This document shows positions 34,311-48,426 of a stretch of 64,000 bases of DNA, one piece after another. Source of the stretch: Pseudarthrobacter defluvii. Lineage in GTDB: Bacteria > Actinomycetota > Actinomycetes > Actinomycetales > Micrococcaceae. Both the position numbers and the translations under genes were made by a program. Under the pieces are notes generated by a model, which saw only the letters and a program-made list of their open reading frames with translations, was not told where the DNA came from and did no database searches. Position 1 is the first letter of the stretch. Every line of letters starts with the position of its first letter. The stretch lies in the NCBI RefSeq assembly GCF_030323865.1, contig NZ_CP066362.1, forward strand, positions 930,001 through 994,000, written 5' to 3'.

Positions 34311-35336
34311 ATGGTGAGCAAGCAGGACACCAGGCGCGCGACGATCAGCGAGATTGCCCGCGAGGCAGGGGTTTCCGTTCCCACCGTGTCGAAGGTGTTG
34401 AACGGGCACGCGCATGTGGCGGCTGAGACCAGAGCGCGGGTCGAGGAGATCATCGCCAAGCGTGATTATGCCCGGCGCCCGGCCAAGCGCAAGCAGAAGG
34501 CGGGTCTGGTGGACCTGGTGTTCCCCGGCCTGGGCTCCGAGTGGGCGCTGGAAATCATCGAAGGCGTTGAGCGGGTGGCGCAGGACGCCGGATACGGAAC
34601 CGTGGTCAGCAGCCTGAACCTGGACGGTTCGCGCATCCGGCCCTGGTTGGCCAACCTGGCCGAGCGGAAGTCAGACGGCCTGCTGATGGCCGTTTACCAG
34701 TTGGACGCCAAGCAGATCCAGCGCGTGAAATCCTTGGGAATACCGGTAGTGCTCATAGATCCGGTGGGCCAACCCGGACCGGATCTCACCACGGTGGGGG
34801 CAGCCAACTGGGAGGGCGGCTATTCGGCGACGGAGCACCTGCTGCAACTGGGACACAAGCGGATCGCTATGATCGGCGGCCGTGAGGACCTGCAGTGCAG
34901 CAGCGCCCGGGAGGACGGCTATGTTTCCGCGCTGCGCCGGGCAGGCATTGCCCTGGATCCGGCCTTGATCGTTCCCGGGGACTTCTCCATGGAAGCGGGC
35001 GAGGCTGCCGCGCGGAAGCTGCTGGAGCTGCCGGACCGGCCCACGGCGATTTTCACCGGCAACGACGGCCAGGCCCTTGGCGCCTACCGGGCTGCGCGTG
35101 CTGCGGGGCTACGCATACCGGAGGACCTGTCCATCATCGGTTTTGACGACATTCCAGCAGCCGAATGGGTCGAACCCGGCTTGACCACCATCCGGCAACC
35201 CGTGGTGCAGATGGCGGAGACCGCAATGAGGGCGCTCCTCCGCCATCTCGACGGTGACGAGGAACTGCCCCAACGTATTGAATTGGGCACGGAGCTGGTT
35301 GTGCGCGGCTCTACGGCGCCGCCGCCCAGGAAATAG
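34311..35336 (+). CDS. LacI-family transcriptional regulator of the oligosaccharide locus
   Basis: 341 residues from ATG 34311. The N-terminal helix-turn-helix is ATISEIAREAGVSVPTVSKV and then LNGHAHVAAETRARV with the hinge helix near residues 48-58. The periplasmic-binding-like sensor follows (LVDLVFPGLGSEWALEIIEG to LSIIGFDDIPAAEWVEPGLT). It is likely to repress the GH42-ABC operon and the GH3/oxidoreductase divergent pair in the absence of an oligosaccharide. The GGAA...TTCC and GTTTC...GAAAC repeats upstream of them are candidate sites. Ligand not visible. Confidence 0.9.
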   Translation: MVSKQDTRRATISEIAREAGVSVPTVSKVLNGHAHVAAETRARVEEIIAKRDYARRPAKRKQKAGLVDLVFPGLGSEWALEIIEGVERVAQDAGYGTVVSSLNLDGSRIRPWLANLAERKSDGLLMAVYQLDAKQIQRVKSLGIPVVLIDPVGQPGPDLTTVGAANWEGGYSATEHLLQLGHKRIAMIGGREDLQCSSAREDGYVSALRRAGIALDPALIVPGDFSMEAGEAAARKLLELPDRPTAIFTGNDGQALGAYRAARAAGLRIPEDLSIIGFDDIPAAEWVEPGLTTIRQPVVQMAETAMRALLRHLDGDEELPQRIELGTELVVRGSTAPPPRK

Positions 35337-35397
35337 CGCCCGCCGGGTTGCGCCCAAGTGTCCGGCCCGGACGCCGGCGCATTTGCAGCGGCGCTCC

Positions 35398-35799
35398 CTA
35401 GGACTTGTGGGCGTCCCGGATGTGCTGCTGCGTCTGGCCCTGCATCACCCAGCGGTTGCCGTCCGGATCGCTGAAGTAGGCGAACAGGACGCCGCCGAGG
35501 TCCTGGATCTCGCTGATGTCTGCCCCGCGGCGGACCAGTTCGCTGCGGACTTCCGTGATGTCCGGGACCACCAGTTGCAGTCCCTCGAGGCTGCCCGGTG
35601 CCATGGTGGTCATCCCGGTGCCGATGACCACGGATGCGGCCGAACCCGGGGGAGTCAGTTGGACCACGCGCATGCCGGGGAGGTGCTCCACATCATGGTC
35701 CAGGGTGAAGCCCAGCTTTTCTGTGTAAAAGGCTTTGGACCTGTCGACGTCGGACACCGGGACCTGAACAACTTCAAGGCGCATCTGCATGCGGGCCAC
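35398..35799 (-). CDS. VOC-superfamily protein
   Basis: This 133-residue protein has the paired VOC modules: RLEVVQVPVSDVDRSKAFYT near residues 7-26, LVVPDITEVRSELVRRGADI near 72-91 and the closing FAYFSDPDGNRWVMQGQTQ near 107-125. The length is normal for small glyoxalase/bleomycin-resistance-like proteins. A GTG start fits a GGGA site. It is monocistronic and faces away from the Excalibur pair. Substrate unknown. Confidence 0.85.
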   Translation of the reverse strand: MARMQMRLEVVQVPVSDVDRSKAFYTEKLGFTLDHDVEHLPGMRVVQLTPPGSAASVVIGTGMTTMAPGSLEGLQLVVPDITEVRSELVRRGADISEIQDLGGVLFAYFSDPDGNRWVMQGQTQQHIRDAHKS

Positions 35800-36075
35800 T
35801 TTATCCCTGCCATTTGCTTATGGGGAGTGGCAGCCGCACAGACGCGTTACCGTGCTGGTCTGCGGTGAATTGTGAAGGGCAGCACGCCCTTTGCGACGCC
35901 TTTTCCTCAAGGTCGCATCAAGACTGGCTGAATGTTCGCCGAGTATTGAAAAAGCCCAATGTTCCCGCCTCCCACGACGTTTAGGCTCCTCAATGATGAG
36001 TTTTGCCGGGCTTAGCAGCAGGCCCGGCATATGCGGGGGCATCGGCAATCGACGCCCCTTCTAATTGGGGAAAGA

Positions 36076-37470
36076 ATGTCCGACTACGAAACCCTTCACG
36101 GGTTTTCCTCTTTCGCGCCGGCACCGAAGCCGCCGCGAAAACCCCGCGCTTCAACTTTCATTGTTGGCGCCATTACCGTCCTGTTTGTGCTCCTCGGAGC
36201 AGCGAGCGGCGGATTCGGCGGTGCCCTGGTCGTCCTGGCCATTTCACTTGCCCTCACCGGTTTGTACGTCCTCCTCACGGGACGGCGCTCCTGGGCTTGG
36301 CTTCCCGCGAACCGGAAGGCCGGCGCCGTCGCTGTCGTTGCGTCACTGGCCCTCTTCATCGGTGGTGCTGTCGCCCTGCCGCGTGTTGCAAGCGCGGACC
36401 TCAAGGCGGCCTCCTCGGAGAGCACTGCCAAGGCGACGCCGGCGAAGGCGGGCCCGACAGCAACACCCAAGGTGTCGCCGTCGTCCGCGCCTGCTCCCAC
36501 CGCGCAGGAAACCGGTGAACCGCTGGACCCGGAGAACCCGTACGTTCTTGCCGCCGGCGTCACTGCCACCGCCCCGAACGCCCAGCCTGCCTACGCCACC
36601 AAGGCGCTGGACCTGCTGGCAACCCTCCCCATCAAGGGCCGGGCGCCAAAGACGGGGTACGACAGGGCACGGTTCGGCCAGGCGTGGGCGGACGTGGACC
36701 GGAACGGCTGCGATACCCGAAACGACATCCTCAAGCGCGACCTCACCGGCATTACCTACACGAACAGTGTGCCGTGCAAGGTGCAGTCGGGCACCCTCGC
36801 GGATCCTTACACGGGTACCACCATCAGCTTTGTGCGCGGCTCCGGCACCAGCACTGCTGTGCAGATCGATCACGTGGTGGCGCTCAGCGATGCCTGGCAA
36901 AAAGGCGCGCAGCAGCTCACCCCGGAACAGCGCACGGCGTTTGCGAATGACCCGCTGAACCTGCAGGCCACCGATGGGCCCACCAACATCAAAAAGGGCG
37001 ACGGCGACGCGGCCACCTGGTTGCCGCCGAACAAGGGCTTCCGGTGCGAGTACGTCGCGCGCCAGATCTCCGTGAAAGCCACGTACGGGCTGTGGGTCAC
37101 CCAGGCCGAACACGACGCAATGGCCGGGATCCTGGGTGACTGTGCCGGGCAGTTGGCTCCGACAAACCAGCAGGCTCCGGCTCCTGCGCCTGCAGCGGCT
37201 GCCGCGGCTGAACCGGCACCTGCTGCTGTTGCTCCTGCTCCTGCTCCCGTTGCCCCGGCTCCCGCGCCGGCGGCCGTTGCGCCGGCTCCGGCTCCAGCCG
37301 CTCCGGCGCCGGTTGCCCCGGCACCTGCCGCGCCGGCTCCCGCACCTGCCGCTGCCTACTACGCCAACTGCACCGCGGCGAGGGCAGCCGGAGCTGCACC
37401 TATTTACGCAGGCCAGCCTGGCTACCGCCCAGCGCTGGACCGCGACTCTGACGGCATCGCCTGCGAGTAA
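36076..37470 (+). CDS. Membrane-anchored HNH nuclease (DUF1524-like) with C-terminal Excalibur domain
   Basis: 464 residues from ATG 36076 after GGGGAAAG. There are three hydrophobic segments near residues 27-42, 49-67 and 81-100. A Ser/Thr/Pro linker follows, and then a DUF1524-type HNH nuclease domain from about 185 to 355 (QIDHVVALSDAW with Asp265/His266; FANDPLNLQATDG; YGLWVTQAEHDAM). A Pro/Ala-rich linker of about 60 residues comes next. The protein ends with an Excalibur domain (ANCTAARAAGAAPIYAGQPG, then the calcium-loop DRDSDGIACE). The nuclease and Excalibur parts would face outside, which suggests a surface nuclease for extracellular DNA. Confidence 0.85.
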   Translation: MSDYETLHGFSSFAPAPKPPRKPRASTFIVGAITVLFVLLGAASGGFGGALVVLAISLALTGLYVLLTGRRSWAWLPANRKAGAVAVVASLALFIGGAVALPRVASADLKAASSESTAKATPAKAGPTATPKVSPSSAPAPTAQETGEPLDPENPYVLAAGVTATAPNAQPAYATKALDLLATLPIKGRAPKTGYDRARFGQAWADVDRNGCDTRNDILKRDLTGITYTNSVPCKVQSGTLADPYTGTTISFVRGSGTSTAVQIDHVVALSDAWQKGAQQLTPEQRTAFANDPLNLQATDGPTNIKKGDGDAATWLPPNKGFRCEYVARQISVKATYGLWVTQAEHDAMAGILGDCAGQLAPTNQQAPAPAPAAAAAAEPAPAAVAPAPAPVAPAPAPAAVAPAPAPAAPAPVAPAPAAPAPAPAAAYYANCTAARAAGAAPIYAGQPGYRPALDRDSDGIACE

Positions 37471-37533
37471 GCCTTTTGCCCGGATCGATCCGGGCAATTC
37501 CCACCACCATCACACGCATTCCTAGGGGGAAAA

Positions 37534-38289
37534 GTGAAAGAAACTACAGTTCCTGCAGTTGGCAGGTTGAAGAAGACTCTGGCCCTGGCCGTGTTGGCCG
37601 GCCTCATGCTGACCGGTTGCGGCGGCAAGCAGGCGGCGACGCAGCCGACGGCAACGGCAACCGCAACGGCTGTTTCGCAAACAACGGAGACAGTGGTGGT
37701 CCCGGCCGTTGTCAACCTGACCCTGGACAAAGCCAAGGACCAGTTGGAAAAGCTGGGTTTCAAGGTTGAGGCCGTGGACAGCGCCAAGGGCAAGTCGATC
37801 ATCGTCAAGAGCAATTGGCAGGTGGTTTCCCAGGATCCTGCCAACGGTGCGCAGGCAGAGAAGGGATCCACGGTGCATCTCGGCGTCAAGAACCTCGACG
37901 ATGTGGCTGCGGAGAAGGCGGCCGCCGAAAAAGCGGCGGCTGATAAGGCTGCTGCAGAACAGGCCGCGGCCGCGAAGGCTGCTGCGGACAAGGCTGCTGC
38001 GGACAAGGCTGCGGCTGATAAGGCTGCTGCGGACAAGGCCGCGGCCGACCAGGCTGCCGCTGCAAAAGCTGCAGCAGATCAGGCAGCACGGGACGCGGCT
38101 GCAAGGGCAGCCGCCGAGCAAGCCGCCGCAGCGCAGAAGGCAGCACAGGCACCCGCTCCGGCCCCGGCTGCCTACTACGCCAACTGCACAGCGGCGAAGA
38201 ATGCCGGCGCTGCACCCTTGTACAGGGGACAGCCCGGATACAGTTCATCTCTGGACCGCGACGGCGACGGCGTTGCCTGCGAACGGTAA
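37534..38289 (+). CDS. PASTA lipoprotein with Lys/Ala repeats and C-terminal Excalibur domain
   Basis: 251 residues from a GTG. A lipoprotein signal (LAVLAGLMLTGC) puts the Cys near residue 29. One PASTA domain (VVPAVVNLTLDKAKDQLEKL onwards) covers about 50-115; such domains bind peptidoglycan. Residues 125-205 are a chain of AADKAAA-type heptads, a TolA-like helical rod. The end is an Excalibur domain (ANCTAAKNAGAAPLYRGQPG, then DRDGDGVACER). Its Excalibur sequence is closely similar to that of the nuclease immediately upstream. It is a wall-attached, calcium-binding surface protein. A strong terminator follows. Confidence 0.85.
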   Translation: MKETTVPAVGRLKKTLALAVLAGLMLTGCGGKQAATQPTATATATAVSQTTETVVVPAVVNLTLDKAKDQLEKLGFKVEAVDSAKGKSIIVKSNWQVVSQDPANGAQAEKGSTVHLGVKNLDDVAAEKAAAEKAAADKAAAEQAAAAKAAADKAAADKAAADKAAADKAAADQAAAAKAAADQAARDAAARAAAEQAAAAQKAAQAPAPAPAAYYANCTAAKNAGAAPLYRGQPGYSSSLDRDGDGVACER

Positions 38290-38309
38290 GCGACCGACGC
38301 AGTACTAAC

Positions 38310-38360
38310 CGAGCCGCGGATGCTCCTGCTTTGGTGGGAGTATCCGCGGCTCGTTTTGTT
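38310..38360 (+). terminator. Rho-independent terminator after the Excalibur pair
   Basis: CGAGCCGCGGAT (38310-38321) pairs perfectly with ATCCGCGGCTCG (38342-38353). CTCC/GGAG lengthens the stem inward. The hairpin is followed by TTTTGTT. It ends the rightward PASTA-Excalibur transcript. Confidence 0.9.
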
Positions 38361-38462
38361 CGAGGATCATTGCCGTCCGCGTTCGTTTGGGTGATCGCGC
38401 ATGGGTGGTCTCTGTACCCGCCCAGCTGTTGCAGAGGTCTCCGACCAACTCCGCAACCGCTT

Positions 38463-38933
38463 CTACATTCGTCCTGAGGTGAGGTCCGCGTCGACGTTAG
38501 GATCCTTGCCGCCGGCTTCCTGCTCACTCGTTGGCGTTGGCTTCTGCTTGGACGTCTGTGTTGAGCGCCAGACGACTGCCCCCGCGGCGAGGGCAGCAAG
38601 CCCGAGAATCCACATCCACACTTTGGGTCCGGACCGTCGGGCCTGGACTGGGGCCGGTGCAGTCACTTTCGGCCCGACGCGCTTCAGCTGTTCCTGGACC
38701 CGGGGCGTGAGGGTCTCTACTCCGCCGGCCAGCTCATCCGCCAGCCGCCGCAACAAGGTTTGGAGGCGCGGGGAGGCAGTCTCAATGCCGGTATCCAGCC
38801 CGGCCACGGCTCTCTGGAGCGCAGCCTGGACACCCGGCGTGGCCCATTCCCTGCCCCTGGACAGCTGAGTCAGGAGGTTCTCGGAGAGACGGTGGATCCG
38901 TTCGGTCTCGGTCATTGGTTCTGCTATGCGCAT
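38463..38933 (-). CDS. Hypothetical single-pass membrane protein
   Basis: 156 residues from an ATG preceded by AAGGAGG at good spacing. The N-terminal 95 residues are helical and amphipathic ([20 protein letters not shown], then TPRVQEQLKRVGP). One membrane segment follows near residues 108-125 (VWMWILGLAALAAGAVVW), then a Lys/Thr/Pro-rich tail. The pattern of a soluble helical domain before one helix and a short tail does not match a family I know. Position alone offers no clue to its job. Confidence 0.7.
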   Translation of the reverse strand: MRIAEPMTETERIHRLSENLLTQLSRGREWATPGVQAALQRAVAGLDTGIETASPRLQTLLRRLADELAGGVETLTPRVQEQLKRVGPKVTAPAPVQARRSGPKVWMWILGLAALAAGAVVWRSTQTSKQKPTPTSEQEAGGKDPNVDADLTSGRM

Positions 38934-39083
38934 GAATGCCTCCTTGATGTGATCGATGACGCCAGACTAGGGCGGGCCAAAGTGCGGAAACAGGGTCTTT
39001 AGAACCGGGACACCGGGGACAGGCATGGCTTATCACCTGCCCGGGCATTCAGCCGTTCCGGAACCGCCGGACTGGATACGGCT

Positions 39084-39296
39084 TTATGGAGTCTGGGGAC
39101 GACGGGAGGCTGCAAGGACCGCCAGATCACGGATCAGCCGTTGCACCTCATGTTCCCTGCGCATGCAAGCCGAATTCTGCTGAATCACGCGGGGCCGTGC
39201 CAAGGGCTTCCCGGGCGGGGCAGGAACAGGAACTACACGCCTCGCAGGCGCCGCGCTTGAATCTTCCGCGTTGGCCTGTGGAATACCTTCGCCCAT
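39084..39296 (-). CDS. Small hypothetical protein (70 residues)
   Basis: The ATG is preceded by AAGGGGG at 4 bases, a good ribosome binding site. The protein begins MGEGIPQANAEDSSAAPARR, then a Pro-rich stretch, then a helical C-terminus (HEVQRLIRDLAVLAASRR). It is charged and has no membrane segment. No family is recognised. It lies between the membrane protein at 38463 and the rRNA leader. It could be real because of the start signal, but length and composition give little more support. Confidence 0.5.
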   Translation of the reverse strand: MGEGIPQANAEDSSAAPARRVVPVPAPPGKPLARPRVIQQNSACMRREHEVQRLIRDLAVLAASRRPQTP

Positions 39297-39911
39297 GTGT
39301 CCCCCTTGGATTGGTCCTTCTGGGGACGGTCCCCTGGCTATTGCCGTAGGGACACTCTAGGAACGCGAAGGTTGGCGCGAAAGGCGCTTAGTCCAATATC
39401 GCGACTAATTGCTGCAATCTTGAGGTTCGTCCCGCGGGAGATCGTCGGGCTTCCACCTTGGGTGCGGAGCTGGCGGCGGCTGGGGGAGGCGTTCGTGGTC
39501 TCGGGCGAATACCTTCGCCGCCAGCTCCGGTTATGACTCTAGGGCCGAACAACTTCCCTGAGCCCGAGTAATCGATACGCGTTTCCCACGGGTCGGCTAC
39601 TTGTTGGGGGCAACGACGAAGGGGCAGTGTCGGCTGTGCCGGAGACCACACAAGGGAATTACGACGACGGCAGCCGGCCTGGGTGCCTCAATGACCGTTC
39701 CTGCCTCTAGATTCCGCGGATTCTGCCGATTGAACGTCCGATTTGCGGTGGGGGTTGTGTGCGGGTATTGTTTTCTGAGTCGCCGCCGCTGAAGCGGAAA
39801 AATAGCGGCCAACCCCCTTTGATGACAGCCTGGAAAATGGTTCGCTTTTGTGGCGTGCCGGTGATGGGTGGGGCCCGGTTCTTTTGAAGTTTTGCCCGCT
39901 GGAAGGCGGAT

Positions 39912-39940
39912 TTGCGAAGCTGTGGGGGATCGGGTAAGTT
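39912..39940 (+). promoter_or_regulatory. Putative rrn promoter
   Basis: TTGCGA (39912-39917) and TAAGTT (39935-39940) are separated by 17 bases, about 60 bases before the BoxA element and 240 bases before 16S. It is the best -35/-10 pair in the leader; additional promoters may exist further upstream. Confidence 0.45.
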
Positions 39941-39996
39941 TGAAAAGTTGCTCCGGAGCGATCCTGAACGTTGGTTTGGGTGGTGCCGGGTGTGTC

Positions 39997-40022
39997 TGTT
40001 GTTTGAGAACTCAATAGTGTGC
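39997..40022 (+). promoter_or_regulatory. BoxA-type antitermination element in the rRNA leader
   Basis: TGTTGTTTGAGAACTCAATA is the conserved actinobacterial rRNA-leader box, known in mycobacteria. A second copy (GTTGTTTGAGAACTACATAG) lies in the 16S-23S spacer at 42055. NusB/S10-dependent antitermination is expected. Confidence 0.75.
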
Positions 40023-40176
40023 CAAGTTTGTTGATACCGATTATGTATGTAATTGGTTGAATTTGCCGAATCGTGCCGCCCCTGTGGTATTGGTTTGGTG
40101 TTTTTAGCTGGTTTCAAATTTTGTGCAGCCAATGATTGCCGTTATTTCCGGTGGTTTTGGTTGTGTCTGTTTGTTT

Positions 40177-45322
<5,146 letters not shown>

Positions 45323-45350
45323 ACCACACAGAAACATACAAATTCTGCTT

Positions 45351-45363
45351 GCGTCCACTATGT
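45351..45363 (+). promoter_or_regulatory. Right arm of the 23S processing stem
   Basis: GCGTCCACTATGT pairs with 42070-42082. It lies about 30 bases downstream of the 23S end, inside the 170-bp 23S-5S spacer (45323-45493), which otherwise shows no gene. Confidence 0.75.
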
Positions 45364-45493
45364 GGTTCCCAACCAACAACCCTGTTGGCGGAACCATAAC
45401 TGAATAACAACACCACCAGTCCAACAACACGGACAATGTTGTAACCACACAAGTCTTCCCACCCCCCAAACACTGGGGGGAGCGGGTGAAAGG

Positions 45494-45612
45494 GTTACGG
45501 CGGTCATAGCGTGGGGGAAACGCCCGGTCCCATTCCGAACCCGGAAGCTAAGACCCACAGCGCCGATGGTACTGCACCCGGGAGGGTGTGGGAGAGTAGG
45601 TCACCGCCGGAA
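45494..45612 (+). rRNA. rrf: 5S ribosomal RNA
   Basis: GTTACGGCGGTCATAGCGTG starts the gene. The central CCCATTCCGAACCCGGAAGC and the closing GGAGAGTAGGTCACCGCCGG pair as expected for a 119-base 5S rRNA. It ends the rrn operon, and a strong terminator follows 14 bases later. Confidence 0.96.
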
Positions 45613-45625
45613 CAACTATTAGGTT

Positions 45626-45655
45626 GAGGCCCCAACCACACATGGTTGGGGCCTC
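45626..45655 (+). terminator. Terminator of the rRNA operon
   Basis: GAGGCCCCAACC (45626-45637) and GGTTGGGGCCTC (45644-45655) form a perfect 12-bp stem with a 6-base loop. A short T-run (ATTT) follows at a small distance. Confidence 0.85.
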
Positions 45656-45684
45656 CCACATTTAAACCAACAAGGCACGTGCGA

Positions 45685-45926
45685 AACGCCCGCTCATCTC
45701 CGGCAGCCAGGGCACGAACCCCCGCTCACCTCTGACGGGTAAACAACCAACCCCAGCTCACCTCTGACAGGAAAATCAGGAATCCCCGCTCACGTCCTTC
45801 TCGCGGCACATCCGCGGCCCCTCCAGCGAACCCTGCAGGACGTGAGCGGGCGTCCGGGGAGAAGCTGCCAAACTTGAGCGGGCGTCGCAGGAAAGCCTGC
45901 AGGATGTGAGCGGGCGTTGGTAATAG
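45685..45926. repeat. Cluster of short dispersed repeats (CGCCCGCTCA / GTGAGCGGGCG)
   Basis: Forward copies lie near 45687 (CGCCCGCTCATCTCCGGC), 45719 (CCCCGCTCACCTCTGACGGG), 45752 (CCAGCTCACCTCTGACAGG) and 45784 (CCCCGCTCACGTCC). Reverse copies lie near 45842 (CGTGAGCGGGCGTC), 45875 (TTGAGCGGGCGTCG) and 45905 (TGTGAGCGGGCGTTGG). The opposed orientations could form long hairpins. The same core forms the 32-bp tandem repeat at 21913. Confidence 0.75.
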
Positions 45927-45934
45927 GAGCTGCG

Positions 45935-45949
45935 GATTGTTGAACAATC
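45935..45949. promoter_or_regulatory. GntR operator before pxpA
   Basis: GATTGTTGAACAATC is a perfect 7+1+7 palindrome, 51 bases before the pxpA start. The same sequence with two changes recurs at 50968 before the DUF969 gene. FadR-type GntR proteins bind such TTGTTGAACAA-like sites. Confidence 0.8.
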
Positions 45950-45999
45950 TGAGTTTTTAGGGCATTCTTGAAGGACACCAATCCGAGACGGAGATCACA

Positions 46000-46758
46000 A
46001 TGCCCAGCATCGACCTGAACAGCGACGTCGGCGAGTCCTTTGGGAACTGGTCCTTCGGCGATGACGCCGCCATTTTTGAAAGCGTATCCAGCGCGAACGT
46101 AGCCTGCGGCTTCCACGCCGGCGACCCCGTGGGCATCATGGCCACGTGCCAGGCAGCCGTTAAGGCCGGCGTTACCGTGGGCGCCCACCCCGGCTACCGG
46201 GACCTGGCAGGGTTCGGCCGCCGCTACGTGGACATGACCCCGGCCGAACTGACGGCAGACGTCGTCTACCAGATCGGCGCCGTCCAGGCCGTGGCCCTCG
46301 CCGCCGGAACCGCCGTCCGCTACGTCAAGCCCCACGGCGCCCTTTACAACACCATCGTGAACCACCCGCAGCAGGCGGCCGCTGTGGTGGCCGCCATCCT
46401 TGCCGTGGACCCCACCCTGCCCCTCATGGTCCTTCCCAACTCCGAAATCCAGCGCCAGGCCGACGCCGCCGGACTGCGGACCGTTGCCGAGGCCTTCGCT
46501 GACCGCGCCTACAACCCCGACGGCACCCTGGTCTCCCGCCGGGAAGCCGGCGCCGTGCTGCACGAGGTGGACGACGTCGTCGAACACGTCCTGCGGCTGG
46601 CCGGCGACGGCGTGGTCCGCGCCACCGACGGATCGCTGGTCCCCGTCAAGGCGGAAAGCATCTGCCTGCACGGAGACACCCCCGGCGCCGTGGCCATGGC
46701 TGCCGCCGTCCGCTCCGCGCTGGAGAATGCGGGCATCCAGATCCAGAGCTTCGCGTAG
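46000..46758 (+). CDS. pxpA: 5-oxoprolinase subunit A (LamB/YcsF family)
   Basis: 252 residues; the ATG follows GACGGAGATC. The LamB/YcsF signature is clear: [20 protein letters not shown] (residues 4-23), [17 protein letters not shown] (35-51), [20 protein letters not shown] (61-80) and VKPHGALYN near 108. With PxpB and PxpC it forms the ATP-dependent 5-oxoprolinase that opens pyroglutamate to glutamate in the cytoplasm. It is the first gene of the operon, 51 bases after the GntR palindrome. Confidence 0.95.
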   Translation: MPSIDLNSDVGESFGNWSFGDDAAIFESVSSANVACGFHAGDPVGIMATCQAAVKAGVTVGAHPGYRDLAGFGRRYVDMTPAELTADVVYQIGAVQAVALAAGTAVRYVKPHGALYNTIVNHPQQAAAVVAAILAVDPTLPLMVLPNSEIQRQADAAGLRTVAEAFADRAYNPDGTLVSRREAGAVLHEVDDVVEHVLRLAGDGVVRATDGSLVPVKAESICLHGDTPGAVAMAAAVRSALENAGIQIQSFA

Positions 46759-46761
46759 CCC

Positions 46762-48426
46762 ATGACCGCCACGCAGCAGCAGTCGGACAATAAGTCCGTC
46801 CATGGGGAAGTGAACGGCATCCGCCCCGCCGGGGACCGGGCCATCCTGGTTGAGCTCTCGTCCCTTGATGCCGTGCTCAGCCTCCAGGGCCAGCTCACCG
46901 CCCACCCCCAGCCGGGCCAGATCGACGTCATCGCCGCCGCAGCCACCATCCTGGTGACCGCGGATTCGCCGCAGGCTGTCCGGGGACTGGCCGCCCACGT
47001 CCGCAGCCTCGACCTTGACGCGCGTGCTGAGATCGAGAGCGCGCTGGTCACCATCGACGTGGTGTACGACGGCGAGGACCTGGAGGAGGTGGCGTCGCTC
47101 ACCGGCCTGGGCCGCGAGGCAGTGGTGGCCGCCCACACAGGCCAGCTTTGGACTGCTGCCTTTGCCGGCTTCGCGCCGGGCTTCGCGTACCTCACCGGTG
47201 AAAACCCCAGCTTGGAGGTTCCCCGCCGCCGGTCACCGCGGACCGCCGTGCCCGCGGGCGCCGTTGCTTTGGGAGGCGCCTACTCGGCGGTCTACCCCCG
47301 GCAGTCGCCGGGCGGTTGGCAGCTGATCGGCCGCACCGATGCCGTGATGTGGGACCTTGGCCGGGAGAACCCCGCCCTGATCCGCCCCGGGGATACCGTC
47401 AGGTTCAACGCCGTCCGGGCCCAGGCCACGGTGACAGCACCGCCGCAGGCAGAAGGGCAGCCAGCGCAGGACGACGCGCTCGTACCGGGCGCGGGCCTCA
47501 TCGTCCGCAAGCCGGGGCTCCAGGCCACCGTCCAGGACCTGGGCCGCCCCGGCTTCGCGTCCTTGGGAGTCAGCAGCGCCGGTGCCATGGACCGCGGGGC
47601 ACTGCGCCGCGCCAACCGCCTGGTGGGTAACGCTGAACGCGCTGCCGGGATAGAGCTCCTCTTCGGCGGACTCGAGCTGGAAGCCCTCACAGACCAGGTC
47701 CTCGCTGTGACCGGAGCAGAGGTCCCACTGGAGATCACGCCTGGTACCAAGGCAGAACACACGACGGCGGCACGGCACCCCGCGTGCGACGCCCCCTTCG
47801 CGCTGCTGGCCGGCGAGAAGCTCACAATCGGAAACGCCACCAGAGGCCTCCGCTCCTACCTGGGCGTCCGCGGCGGAATCGGGGGACCCGATGCGCTGGG
47901 CAGCCGTTCCACGGACACCATGTCGGGAGTTGGCCCCGAACCGCTTCATTCCGGCACCGTCCTGCCCGTGCAGGTCGCGAAGCCCGGCAGCGTGGTGGGC
48001 CACCCGGAAGTGTCTCCCCTCCCGCACCAGGACCAGCCCACCGTGCTGCGCGTGGTTCCCGGACCGAGGCAGGACTGGTTCAGCAACGACACCCTGCAGG
48101 ACTTCCTGAACCAGGAGTGGACCGTCACCCCGCAGTCCAACCGGATCGGCCTGCGCCTGAACGGCCAGTCACTCAGCCGCAGCCGGGACGGCGAATTGTC
48201 CAGCGAAGGAACCGTCCGGGGTGCCGTGCAGGTGCCACCCGAAGGCCAGCCCGTGCTCTTCCTCTCCGACCACCCGGTGACCGGCGGGTATCCGGTGATT
48301 GCCGTCGTCGTCCACGCGGACCTGGACAAGGCCGCCCAACTTCCCCCTGGCAGCTCCGTGCGGTTCGCCGCTGCAGCGCCTCCGGCAGAACTGCCCGAAA
48401 CACTTAAGGAAACCTCCCATGCGTAA
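46762..48426 (+). CDS. pxpBC: Fused 5-oxoprolinase subunits B and C (KipI-KipA)
   Basis: 554 residues, starting 3 bases after pxpA. Residues about 20-225 are the PxpB/KipI domain ([60 protein letters not shown]). Residues about 240-540 are the PxpC/KipA domain ([47 protein letters not shown]). In E. coli the two are separate proteins, and the fusion is common in actinobacteria. It acts with PxpA on 5-oxoproline. The end overlaps the next gene by 8 bases. Confidence 0.95.
   Translation: MTATQQQSDNKSVHGEVNGIRPAGDRAILVELSSLDAVLSLQGQLTAHPQPGQIDVIAAAATILVTADSPQAVRGLAAHVRSLDLDARAEIESALVTIDVVYDGEDLEEVASLTGLGREAVVAAHTGQLWTAAFAGFAPGFAYLTGENPSLEVPRRRSPRTAVPAGAVALGGAYSAVYPRQSPGGWQLIGRTDAVMWDLGRENPALIRPGDTVRFNAVRAQATVTAPPQAEGQPAQDDALVPGAGLIVRKPGLQATVQDLGRPGFASLGVSSAGAMDRGALRRANRLVGNAERAAGIELLFGGLELEALTDQVLAVTGAEVPLEITPGTKAEHTTAARHPACDAPFALLAGEKLTIGNATRGLRSYLGVRGGIGGPDALGSRSTDTMSGVGPEPLHSGTVLPVQVAKPGSVVGHPEVSPLPHQDQPTVLRVVPGPRQDWFSNDTLQDFLNQEWTVTPQSNRIGLRLNGQSLSRSRDGELSSEGTVRGAVQVPPEGQPVLFLSDHPVTGGYPVIAVVVHADLDKAAQLPPGSSVRFAAAAPPAELPETLKETSHA

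Larger units (their letters stand above)
39297..40176. other. rRNA operon leader and promoter region
   Basis: This 880-bp stretch holds no credible gene. It contains a putative promoter (39912-39940), the BoxA-type element (39997-40022) and the left arm of a 16S processing stem (40027-40036). The left half (39300-39800) shows nothing recognisable beyond short GC-rich hairpins. Confidence 0.7.
45613..45999. other. Intergenic region after the rRNA operon: terminator, dispersed repeats, operator
   Basis: This 387-bp stretch has no gene. It holds the rrn terminator, seven or so copies of the CCCGCTCAC element in both orientations (45685-45915) and the GntR operator at 45935-45949 just before pxpA. 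Confidence 0.8.
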
